A DNA stretch of 6,444 nucleotides from Sulfurospirillum sp964466465 (lineage in GTDB: Bacteria > Campylobacterota > Campylobacteria > Campylobacterales > Sulfurospirillaceae). The stretch covers positions 1-6,444 of the forward strand of contig CAYXNJ010000071.1 of assembly GCA_964466465.1 (NCBI GenBank). Reading direction: 5' to 3'. Positions 1 through 5,163 of the stretch are shown here, in pieces. Numbering within the stretch: position 1 is the stretch's first letter; each line of letters opens with the position of its first letter. Under the pieces are notes generated by a model. It had not been told where the DNA came from and did no database searches. It saw nothing but the letters and a program-made list of their open reading frames with translations. The position numbers were made by a program, and so were the translations under genes.

Positions 1-693
1 CATTATTTGAAACACTTAAACTCACGCACCAAAACTGATCTTGCTGATAGTCAAGGTATTGCAAAATACATTCAAACTTTAAATCAAGAAGATTTTAAAA
101 CTATCTTTAATCAGTCGGATAAAACACTTCGCAAATACACATCAGCAATTAATTTGCTTCGTAAACTTGACACGCAATTAACAAACTTCATTCATTCCCA
201 AAAAGAAAACCCGATAGAGCATTTAGATTCGCTTTTGTATTCTTTGAGACTTCAAATTAAACAAACTAAAAAATTTTTAGATAAAGAAGCTGAACGAATT
301 TTAATAAAACTTTTTCCTCATGTGGTAGAACTGCAAAAAGAGATCAAAGGCGTGGGCTATGCTCTCCTCTTAGAGCTTGTCCCTATCTTCCTTAAATCTG
401 AAAACTACACTTTAAAACAGCTTCAAAGCTTCGTAGGTCTTTCACCTCGTGTCTTTGAGAGTGGTTCATCAGTTCGTAAACGTGAAGCATTAAGCAAACG
501 AGGTAGCACTTTGGTGCGTAAGCTTTTATATCTTTCTGCAATGTCTGCTATCCGTTTTAATCCAATCATCAAAGAAAAATATACACGCCTCGTTGACTCT
601 GGAAAAAATAAAATGGTCGCTCTAGTAGCGTGCATGTCTCACCTATTCCGTGCCGTTTATATCAAATTTCATCAAGGATTAGTCAATGTTTGA
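1..693 (+). CDS. IS110/Piv-family DEDD recombinase (transposase), 5'-truncated by window edge
   Basis: C-terminal part of an IS110-family DNA recombinase, which cuts and rejoins DNA with a RuvC-like DEDD domain plus a C-terminal Tnp domain carrying a catalytic serine. The frame is open from base 1 (His-Tyr before the TTG at 7), so that TTG is not the true start; family members are usually 300-400 aa and about 100 residues probably lie upstream. Numbering from the TTG codon, KTDLADS (9-15) matches the final acidic motif of the RuvC-like domain, usually KTDxxDA. Residues 112-185 match the Transposase_20 domain: IKGVGYAL, then FVGLSPRVFESG with candidate nucleophile Ser152, then LSKRGSTLVRKLLYLSAMSAIRFNP. 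A helical stretch (about 35-105) links the two. The stop overlaps the next gene by 8 bases and no non-coding end follows, unlike a free-standing IS. Piv-like members of this family are known as integrases of filamentous prophages, for example in Neisseria. The family call is secure; the role as phage integrase is inferred. Confidence 0.93.
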   Translation, partial: HYLKHLNSRTKTDLADSQGIAKYIQTLNQEDFKTIFNQSDKTLRKYTSAINLLRKLDTQLTNFIHSQKENPIEHLDSLLYSLRLQIKQTKKFLDKEAERILIKLFPHVVELQKEIKGVGYALLLELVPIFLKSENYTLKQLQSFVGLSPRVFESGSSVRKREALSKRGSTLVRKLLYLSAMSAIRFNPIIKEKYTRLVDSGKNKMVALVACMSHLFRAVYIKFHQGLVNV

Positions 694-856
694 GCAAAAA
701 AAAGAAGTTAAGGTTATGGATGTTGTTGTTACTAGATCAAGTATGGAATATTTAGTTGTTCTTTCTGTTGGTTCCACATGTTGTGTTGTTACTAGTGGCG
801 ATGGGCTTACTCGTCTTGTCTTTATTGCTGATCTTATTGTTGTAGGGAGTATCTGA
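686..856 (+). CDS. small 56-aa protein, valine-rich, unknown function
   Basis: A 56-codon frame starting at ATG 686, inside the last codons of the recombinase gene, with AAGGATT at 674-680 and a 5-base spacer. This arrangement suggests translational coupling to the recombinase. The product begins MFEQKKEVKV and is then dominated by Val, Ile, Leu and Thr, with two hydrophobic runs (about 20-37 and 44-56) interrupted by Gly, Asp and Arg. It could be a small beta-barrel-like protein or could touch the membrane; there is no convincing signal peptide or clean transmembrane helix. The stop is one base from the next ATG (TGA-A-ATG), so it sits in a continuous operon. I do not recognise the family. 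Support for it being real is the ribosome binding site, the tight fit between neighbours and the absence of any other use for these 160 bases. Confidence 0.6.
   Translation: MFEQKKEVKVMDVVVTRSSMEYLVVLSVGSTCCVVTSGDGLTRLVFIADLIVVGSI
725..795 (+). repeat. 11-bp direct repeat spaced exactly 60 bases
   Basis: GTTGTTACTAG occurs at 725-735 and again at 785-795, exactly 60 bases apart and in the same frame of the 56-aa gene, encoding Val-Val-Thr both times. It may be an internal protein duplication, a protein-binding site pair or chance in a GTT-rich stretch. The sequence alone does not decide. Confidence 0.4.
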
Positions 857-857
857 A

Positions 858-1178
858 ATGCCTAAATGTATTCTTTTCAATAATATCCCTCGCCAAATGG
901 CTCATTTTCCTCTTTCTCCTGAGAGTTACGATTTTTGTATTTCTTTGGACGAATTGAAACTAAAAACTGTAGCAATTAAGGATTTAAAAGTGCGTAGAGT
1001 TGAGCTTTTTATTCGTCATAAAAACAAAGATTTACCAATCGGAAGAATAGAGCTTTATCACTCTGGTGCATTACATAACTATGAGCATACCTTTGAAAGT
1101 GCCAAGCTTTTAGCTGAAGAAATCGTAATGCGTTTTAATGGGTTCGAGCCTAACGGTCAAAAACAATTTCAATTTTAA
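858..1178 (+). CDS. hypothetical 106-aa protein of the left operon
   Basis: A 106-aa protein with AGGGAG at about 845-849 ahead of ATG 858, one base after the previous stop. I do not recognise it. The sequence reads as a mixed alpha/beta fold: likely strands around VRRVELFIRH (45-54) and IGRIELYHS (61-69), followed by a helix near ESAKLLAEEIVMRFNG (80-95). The N-terminal third contains Pro and aromatic residues, and two Cys are present (4 and 27). There is no signal peptide or membrane segment, so a cytoplasmic role is likely. It lies between the recombinase and the candidate HTH and SSB genes and is presumably cotranscribed with them, which suggests an early or housekeeping function for the element. 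No function is assigned. Confidence 0.75.
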   Translation: MPKCILFNNIPRQMAHFPLSPESYDFCISLDELKLKTVAIKDLKVRRVELFIRHKNKDLPIGRIELYHSGALHNYEHTFESAKLLAEEIVMRFNGFEPNGQKQFQF

Positions 1179-1189
1179 AAGGATTTTTG

Positions 1190-1348
1190 ATGTTTAAAAT
1201 ATTTATGAATAACAATTTAATGGATGAGTGCAGAACGTACAGTCAAGCTCTAACCAAAGCAAAAAAAATCAAAAACCTTTTTTGTAAAACCACGTACGAG
1301 GTCATCGTTGAAGATCCTCAGGGTCGTGTTATGGATAGGCTTAAATAA
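1190..1348 (+). CDS. small 52-aa protein with alpha/beta pattern, unknown function
   Basis: A 52-codon frame from ATG 1190, with AAAAGGATT at 1177-1185 and a 4-base spacer. It ends with TAA at 1346-1348, directly abutting the next ATG. The product reads as a short strand, a helix with a Tyr-x-Gln-Ala-Leu start (YSQALTKAKKIKNLF, 17-31), then a strand, TYEVIVEDPQGRVM (35-48). This strand-helix-strand layout with a closing Asp-Pro-x-Gly turn is common among very small phage proteins, but I cannot name the family. It is basic in the middle and lacks membrane or signal features. The ribosome binding site and exact fit between neighbours are the main reasons to call it. Confidence 0.68.
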   Translation: MFKIFMNNNLMDECRTYSQALTKAKKIKNLFCKTTYEVIVEDPQGRVMDRLK

Positions 1349-1546
1349 ATGAGATATGAAGTTAGCGAAACAGATTTTCAATTATTAACATCTGTTTTGA
1401 CTTTATTAAGAGAAAAAGGGGGTAGAAATCCAATTTTAACACGTAAAGAAATAGTCATTGCGTCTGGCATTGATAACTCATTAATGTCTAAAAAAATTTT
1501 GAACTCTTTTAAAAAAGAGCAACAACTTAAGGAAAACATAGCATGA
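1349..1546 (+). CDS. 65-aa helix-turn-helix-like protein, possible regulator
   Basis: A 65-aa protein whose ATG directly follows the previous stop; only a weak purine site (GGATAGG, 1333-1339) precedes it, so coupled translation is likely. Residues 1-23 look like one amphipathic helix. Residues 31-59 (TRKEIVIASGIDNSLMSKKI and onward) have the spacing of a winged-helix or HTH unit: helix, Ser-Gly-Ile turn, then a Ser/Lys-rich candidate recognition helix followed by Lys-Lys. That pattern suggests a small DNA-binding protein, perhaps a repressor or copy-control factor of the element. No partner or operator can be shown. The stop overlaps the next gene's start by 4 bases (ATGA), typical of coupled genes. 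The gene is well supported; the DNA-binding role is inferred from helix pattern only. Confidence 0.7.
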   Translation: MRYEVSETDFQLLTSVLTLLREKGGRNPILTRKEIVIASGIDNSLMSKKILNSFKKEQQLKENIA

Positions 1547-2058
1547 AAAAATTAGAACAACAACCATTACAAACAACAACAGAAATGCAAGAAATCAACG
1601 GTAAACAAGTACCTGTCATTACACATAAGCCAGTTAATAACGGTGAAGCTGCAAACAATACCGAGCTTAAAGATATGTCCCCAACAATCGGTGAGAGTTC
1701 ATTGTCACAAGATGAGTTTTTCCGTTTAATGCGTATCCATAATGAGAGAGTAAGTTCAAACACAATTACCCTTAGTGCTGAAATTTCAGCTAAAGAGGTT
1801 TTCGAGGGTAAACCTCGTACAGATAAAAGTGGACTTCCTGCCCTTGATAATGAGGGTAACCAACTTTATTACCCTAATCGCTATAAAGTGACTTTAACTT
1901 TTAAGGGCGGTACGCTCGTTCAATCTGTAAGTGAAAAACTTTTCAACGAGTTGGAACTTTCACACACGTATATGTTCAAAGGTCATTTAGGCTTTGTAAA
2001 AGATTTTGGGCAAGACGTTCTAGCGCCTATTTGGCAATCTCACGAACTCGTGATGTAA
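1543..2058 (+). CDS. candidate single-stranded-DNA-binding protein (171 aa)
   Basis: A 171-aa protein with AAGGA at 1529-1533 before ATG 1543, which overlaps the preceding stop. Residues 1-70 are rich in Gln, Asn, Thr and Glu and look flexible. Residues 73-170 read as a compact beta-rich domain: TITLSAEISAKEVF (73-87), a Tyr-Tyr-Pro-Asn-Arg-Tyr-Lys-Val run at 109-116, TLTFKGGTLVQSVS (117-130), then LELSHTYMFKGHLGFV (137-152). Alternating hydrophobic residues with aromatics and basic residues resemble OB-fold ssDNA-binding proteins of filamentous phages, which coat replicated single strands. Its position just upstream of a rolling-circle initiator fits that job. It is the last gene before a strong terminator. 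The functional call is moderate: it rests on fold pattern, size and context, not on a diagnostic motif. Confidence 0.6.
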   Translation: MKKLEQQPLQTTTEMQEINGKQVPVITHKPVNNGEAANNTELKDMSPTIGESSLSQDEFFRLMRIHNERVSSNTITLSAEISAKEVFEGKPRTDKSGLPALDNEGNQLYYPNRYKVTLTFKGGTLVQSVSEKLFNELELSHTYMFKGHLGFVKDFGQDVLAPIWQSHELVM

Positions 2059-2061
2059 CAT

Positions 2062-2084
2062 GAGGGCTTAACCGCCCTCTTTTT
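2062..2084 (+). terminator. intrinsic terminator closing the left operon
   Basis: Perfect 6-bp GC-rich stem GAGGGC (2062-2067) / GCCCTC (2074-2079) with loop TTAACC, followed at once by TTTTT (2080-2084). It begins 4 bases after the stop of the 171-aa gene. It should end the recombinase-to-SSB transcript and insulate the initiator gene. Confidence 0.88.
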
Positions 2085-2112
2085 CGTTTCTTGAAGTACT
2101 CTTTTGAGTTTT

Positions 2113-2134
2113 TCAAAAAGCGAAAACGCTTTGA
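2113..2134 (+). repeat. hairpin 1 upstream of rep
   Basis: Inverted repeat: AAAGCG (2117-2122), loop AAAA, CGCTTT (2127-2132). If two A residues bulge out, it extends to TCAA..AGCG pairing with CGCTTTGA, 8 bp in all. No T-run follows, so it is not an ordinary terminator. Confidence 0.7.
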
Positions 2135-2158
2135 CCCCACATGGTTTATCAAGGGGGT
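2134..2158 (+). repeat. hairpin 2 upstream of rep
   Basis: ACCCC (2134-2138) can pair with GGGGT (2154-2158) across a 15-base AT-rich loop. The stem is short but GC-rich in an AT-rich setting and lies directly beside hairpin 1, giving a paired stem-loop arrangement 32 bases before the rep ATG. Confidence 0.5.
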
Positions 2159-2190
2159 GTTACTTGTGCAAGAAAACTTTAAGGATTAAA

Positions 2191-3576
2191 ATGAGTTTCG
2201 TAAAACTTTGGCAAAATATAGATACGCTTAAATACCATCTATATCCCTCATCGCTGATAACCTCTCAGGATGTTACAGGCTATAACGCTCTTATTGATAA
2301 ACTTTTATCCTTGAAATTAGAGGCACAATCAAACCGTAATGAGAATAAAAACACCAACTCATTTCAATTCCCTTTTAAAAAAAGCAACTTCCGTGTGCGT
2401 CCATCAACGGTAAAAGGCTTCTCTGTATCCATTGAAAACGCTGATATAACCATTCACTTAAAAAAACTTGTCGTAACAGCTGATCAAAGCCCCTTTTCAA
2501 AAGTTGAATTTAGAGCCTCTTTTCTTCAAAGATACGGCTATATGAAAGCAGTTCAGGAATGCAACAAGTTTTTAAAAGAGTGCATTATGTCAGCGTTCAT
2601 TATTAAAATCTCTGAAATCCATTTACATTGTGATATTCAAGGTTATAACTTCACCGTTTTAGACTTTTCTCGTATTAAAGCACGTTCACGCAATAACCGT
2701 TTTTATGATGAAAGCTTTCAAGAAGCTCGTTTTTATTCAGGTCGTGCTTTTCAAGGTTTCATGCTAGGCGGTGGTGATTATCTTATGCGTGTCTATAACA
2801 AAACCAAAGAGATCAAAAAATTTCCTAATAAGTCTTTTATAGAGAGCCTTTGGAAAACCAATAAAGACTATGACCTCACAAAAGATGTTTTTAGAATTGA
2901 ATTTCAATTAAGACGTGAAAAACTTAAGCAAATGGTGATTAATGATTGTGTTTTGGATGGCTTTGAAGTCATTTTAAATAACCTTAACAATATTTGGAAA
3001 AAATGCCTTGATGATTTTTCCTTGCGTGATCTTGATAATAATAAAGCTATCGCTCTTAATTTAGGTGGTCGTTTTGATAAGGAAGATAATTTAATAGAGC
3101 TTTCCTCAAATACAGTTAGTTCATGGTTCACACGCTCAAATATTCATCCTCTTTGGCGTGCTATTGCTTCGTTTAACGGTCATTATGCAAATGATGTTAT
3201 TGAAACATTTACGAAACCATTTACTAATAACTTTCTCTATGTTCATAATGCTTTTAAAGCGTTCCTTTCCACATCTCTTGCTCATTATGGCTCACTCTAT
3301 CCCTCTATCATTGAGGACGCTATGACAAAGATAAGAGACTATACCTTTAAAAAACACGATAAAACCGTTTTAGAGGATGTCTATAGCAAACACCTTGACC
3401 GTTTTAAAAAACTTGAAGTTACATACCCTCAAGATGAAACGCACTATCTAACACGTCATGAAGTTGTTAACAATCTTCTTTACACCATTGAAAACACTTA
3501 CAACGCTTTACACGATGACGGTGTAGGTCATAACGATAAATTTAAAGAAAAACTATCTCAATGTTATGGAGCTTAA
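2191..3576 (+). CDS. rolling-circle replication initiator, Rep_trans/RstA-like (461 aa)
   Basis: Probable initiator that nicks the element's origin and starts rolling-circle replication. ATG 2191 is chosen because AAGGATT (2181-2187) precedes it; the frame extends upstream to a TTG at 2104, but that stretch crosses the hairpins and has no ribosome site. Recognisable segments: ISEIHLHCDIQG (140-151), matching the 'I-x-R/E-x-D-x-x-x-D' strand of Rep_trans-type proteins; YLMRVYNKTKEI (197-208), matching their R-x-Y-(N/D)-K-x-x-E motif, with Tyr202 a candidate nucleophile; and FRIEFQLRRE (234-243), the conserved R-x-E-x-x-L-R strand. The C-terminal half (about 310-461) contains SNIHPLW and a helical, charged region without an obvious helicase motif. 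Soluble, no membrane segments. Phage and plasmid initiators of this class are commonly 300-450 aa. It is the first gene of the right operon. Family resemblance is good; the active-site assignment is tentative. Confidence 0.75.
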   Translation: MSFVKLWQNIDTLKYHLYPSSLITSQDVTGYNALIDKLLSLKLEAQSNRNENKNTNSFQFPFKKSNFRVRPSTVKGFSVSIENADITIHLKKLVVTADQSPFSKVEFRASFLQRYGYMKAVQECNKFLKECIMSAFIIKISEIHLHCDIQGYNFTVLDFSRIKARSRNNRFYDESFQEARFYSGRAFQGFMLGGGDYLMRVYNKTKEIKKFPNKSFIESLWKTNKDYDLTKDVFRIEFQLRREKLKQMVINDCVLDGFEVILNNLNNIWKKCLDDFSLRDLDNNKAIALNLGGRFDKEDNLIELSSNTVSSWFTRSNIHPLWRAIASFNGHYANDVIETFTKPFTNNFLYVHNAFKAFLSTSLAHYGSLYPSIIEDAMTKIRDYTFKKHDKTVLEDVYSKHLDRFKKLEVTYPQDETHYLTRHEVVNNLLYTIENTYNALHDDGVGHNDKFKEKLSQCYGA

Positions 3577-3581
3577 AAAGA

Positions 3582-3863
3582 ATGAAATGTCTAGTATGTG
3601 GTAATCCTGTTCCTTGTAATATAAAGGGATATCGTGGCGCTTCTCTTGGTCGTCCAAAAACTTATTGTTCAGATCATTGCGCTAACTACATGAAATTTTT
3701 TAACGCTATGCAAAAAGAGCTTGACTTGATTGATCTTGATGATAAACACAAGCGCAAAATAAGAGGCGAATTGTTTAGGGTAGCTAATACCCTTAAGTTA
3801 TCAGCCGCAGCACATTTTAGTACTAAAAAACCTCAAGGAGAAAAGGATTTAAAAAATGTTTGA
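3582..3863 (+). CDS. small zinc-ribbon protein (93 aa)
   Basis: A 93-aa protein with a treble-clef or ribbon-like cysteine cluster at its N-terminus: Cys3-x2-Cys6 and, after a basic Gly-Arg-Pro-Lys stretch (23-26), Cys29-x3-Cys33, with His32 and Cys12 as further possible ligands. The 'GRPxxYCSDxC' ending resembles small zinc-binding proteins in phage and bacterial genomes that are thought to contact nucleic acid. The remainder (36-78) is a charged helical segment, then a short basic tail. I prefer ATG 3582, with GGAG (3568-3571) upstream, over the in-frame ATG 3561, which lacks a ribosome site and sits inside the rep gene. The 3' end overlaps the peptidase start by 8 bases. It may act in replication or regulation with Rep; this is inferred from context. 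Confidence 0.75.
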   Translation: MKCLVCGNPVPCNIKGYRGASLGRPKTYCSDHCANYMKFFNAMQKELDLIDLDDKHKRKIRGELFRVANTLKLSAAAHFSTKKPQGEKDLKNV

Positions 3864-4227
3864 TTGGGAAAATGTAAAACACTTCAAAAAAGAAGAGTTT
3901 GAATGCAAGTGTGGGTGTGGTTTAAACAATATCAATGATGATTTTGTTCGTATGTTAGATAGTGCGAGATTTTTTACAAAAATACCATTCAAAATAAATT
4001 GTGGTGTACGTTGTGAAAAACATAATAAAGAAGTTGGAGGTGTTGAGGATAGTGCACATTGTAAAGGTTTGGCTGTGGATATTTCCACTCGTAGCGATAG
4101 TATTCGATTTGCTATTGTTGAGGCTTTGTTAAAAGTAGGTTTCACTCGTGTCTTACTTTATGATACGTTTGTTCATGTTGATATGGATTTGACAAAACCA
4201 AATCCTATTTTAAAAATTATGAGGTAA
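3856..4227 (+). CDS. M15-family zinc peptidase, peptidoglycan-cleaving (123 aa)
   Basis: Peptidase_M15_3-type enzyme, expected to cut D-Ala-containing peptide cross-links or stems in peptidoglycan. The zinc ligands are visible: His68 and Asp75 in SAHCKGLAVDI (66-76), and His107 in FVHVDMD (105-111). The upstream NCGVRCEKHNKEVGG (48-62) is the usual 'S/N-G-x-R-x-x-x-H-N-x-x-V-G-G' signature. The N-terminus carries FECKCGCG (15-22), a cysteine cluster frequent in this subfamily. At 123 aa it is a complete single-domain enzyme without signal peptide, membrane anchor or wall-binding domain, so it would need a holin or virion placement to reach the wall. AAGGATT (3843-3849) precedes ATG 3856, and the start overlaps the previous stop. 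Phages use such enzymes for lysis or entry; the choice between these cannot be made here. Confidence 0.92.
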   Translation: MFDWENVKHFKKEEFECKCGCGLNNINDDFVRMLDSARFFTKIPFKINCGVRCEKHNKEVGGVEDSAHCKGLAVDISTRSDSIRFAIVEALLKVGFTRVLLYDTFVHVDMDLTKPNPILKIMR

Positions 4228-4233
4228 GAAAAA

Positions 4234-4554
4234 ATGGATTTAAAAAATATTAAATGGTCACCTATTCTTGAAGGTGTTGCAAAAGTGGTCACAGTATTTA
4301 ACCCTGCTATTGGTAGCGGTTTAATCGTAGCTAGCGAGGTCGTAGATCGATTTAATGCTGATAGTACACTCTCAGATAACGAAGTGCTTAAAAATAACGT
4401 TCTAGGGCTTACAGCGTGCTGTGATATTCTTTCCGATTATCTACAAAAAAAAGAACTAAAACAAGAGGTTAATGATGATAATTTAAAACTCATCTTAGTC
4501 TCTTTACAATCTCTTGATGTACTGTTAGATAAAACAGTCGCTATTATGAAGTAA
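4234..4554 (+). CDS. 106-aa protein with one hydrophobic segment, possible holin/membrane partner
   Basis: A 106-aa protein following the peptidase by 6 bases, with GAGGT (4221-4225) upstream. Residues 11-34 (ILEGVAKVVTVFNPAIGSGL and onward) are hydrophobic and Gly-rich, with the look of an amphipathic or single membrane helix. A charged stretch (36-55), a Cys-Cys pair (62-63) and a Lys/Glu/Asp-rich helical tail (64-106) with regular Leu/Val spacing follow. There is no cleavable signal peptide. Its location directly after a wall-degrading enzyme and its small size allow a holin-like or spanin-like role, but Asn-Pro interrupts the hydrophobic run and a soluble helical protein or minor virion component is equally possible. 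I do not recognise the family. Confidence 0.7.
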   Translation: MDLKNIKWSPILEGVAKVVTVFNPAIGSGLIVASEVVDRFNADSTLSDNEVLKNNVLGLTACCDILSDYLQKKELKQEVNDDNLKLILVSLQSLDVLLDKTVAIMK

Positions 4555-4563
4555 GGAGGGGAT

Positions 4564-5163
4564 ATGTACGGTGCAACAAAAGCTATTTTAACAGTTCCTT
4601 CAATTAGTCAATCAATTACTCTTTTGGATGGTTCGGCTGTTGATTATAATGCTGGTGATTTGATTTTTTGTATTAAGACTACAAATATTGATACAAATGA
4701 AGAGGTTTTTCTTGATTGTGTCACTGTTTCATTTTCTGCTAGTATTTTTACTTATACGAAGTCTATTTTAAATGCTGGTTTTGGACTTTTGTTAAGTCCT
4801 GATGTTAACAGTTTAGTTTTTAGTGCTAGTCAAGACCTTATGTATTGTAATTTTATTATTGATGCTTCTGCAATGGGTGAGCTTCCTAGTTGTCCAATTA
4901 TTGACAATGGTGGTTCTTCTGACAATGGTGGTGGCACATCATCTGGTGGCTTTTCTGTTCCATCTTTAAACGGAAATTGCGGTTCCTTGTTTGATGGTAC
5001 GTCTGTTTCGGTTGCTGGTCTTGATGGTGATTTTAAAGTTGTTGGTAGTCAATTTCTTTGGAATGATAAAACTGATAAACAACATACAATCGTTTATAGG
5101 CTTTCAAATGGAAACGCTTTTTGTCTCGTTCCTGATGCTTATGTAACGGCAAAGGCTTCCTAA
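4564..5163 (+). CDS. two-domain protein with Gly/Ser/Asn linker, possible virion or attachment protein (199 aa)
   Basis: A 199-aa protein with the strongest ribosome site in the window (GGAGGGG, 4556-4562, just before ATG 4564), suggesting high expression. An N-terminal beta-rich domain (1-113) is followed by a flexible linker (114-129) containing the repeat Asp-Asn-Gly-Gly. A C-terminal domain (130-199) has alternating strands (TSVSVAGLDGDFKVVGSQFL; HTIVYRLSNGNAFCLVPDAY) resembling small SH3-like barrels. Gly-rich linkers between domains are typical of phage attachment and spike proteins, including filamentous-phage pIII. However, this protein lacks the signal peptide and C-terminal membrane anchor that pIII needs. 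Six Cys are spread over both domains. It is expected to be cytoplasmic at synthesis. A structural role is inferred from linker, expression signal and position; the family is not recognised. Confidence 0.75.
   Translation: MYGATKAILTVPSISQSITLLDGSAVDYNAGDLIFCIKTTNIDTNEEVFLDCVTVSFSASIFTYTKSILNAGFGLLLSPDVNSLVFSASQDLMYCNFIIDASAMGELPSCPIIDNGGSSDNGGGTSSGGFSVPSLNGNCGSLFDGTSVSVAGLDGDFKVVGSQFLWNDKTDKQHTIVYRLSNGNAFCLVPDAYVTAKAS
4903..4932 (+). repeat. 12-bp tandem-like repeat encoding the linker unit
   Basis: GACAATGGTGGT occurs at 4903-4914 and 4921-4932, an 18-base (six-codon) period, encoding Asp-Asn-Gly-Gly twice within the flexible linker of the 199-aa protein. Such repeats can expand or contract by slippage and change linker length. 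Confidence 0.75.

Larger units (their letters stand above)
2085..2190 (+). promoter_or_regulatory. non-coding spacer before the replication initiator; candidate origin/control region
   Basis: This is the only spacer above 30 bases between genes in the element part of the window. It lies between a terminator and the rep ATG and must hold the signals for the right operon unless transcription reads through. I see no good -35/-10 pair. It holds two inverted repeats (2113-2134 and 2134-2158), an additional imperfect pairing of CTTTTGA (2101-2107) with TCAAAAAG (2113-2120), which would compete with the first hairpin, and a short near-palindrome CTTGTGCAAG (2163-2172). AAGGATT (2181-2187) is the ribosome binding site of rep. 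Rolling-circle initiators often nick at hairpins close to their own gene, so this is the best origin candidate in the window. That is inference from position and structure. Confidence 0.5.

Noticed and set aside
423..635. Minus-strand open frame opposite the recombinase
   Set aside because: It lies wholly within the strongly supported recombinase domain and has no recognisable protein pattern.
1527..1763. Minus-strand open frame with hydrophobic residues
   Set aside because: It overlaps the N-terminal part of the 171-aa gene and has no ribosome site or family signal; the hydrophobic look comes from reverse reading of Gln/Asn/Thr codons.
2104..2190. Longer rep reading frame starting at TTG 2104
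   Set aside because: The extension crosses both hairpins and has no ribosome binding site, while ATG 2191 has AAGGATT at the right distance.
2904..3131. Minus-strand open frame within rep
   Set aside because: A shadow of the conserved initiator gene.
3561..3581. Earlier ATG for the zinc-ribbon gene
   Set aside because: It lies within the last codons of rep without a Shine-Dalgarno sequence; ATG 3582 has GGAG upstream and puts the Cys pair at the start, as expected.
3849..4145. Minus-strand open frame opposite the M15 peptidase
   Set aside because: The + strand carries an intact metal-binding signature; the reverse frame shows no motif.
4564..5163. Assignment of the 199-aa protein as filamentous-phage pIII
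   Set aside because: The Gly-rich linker is suggestive, but there is no signal peptide or C-terminal membrane anchor.
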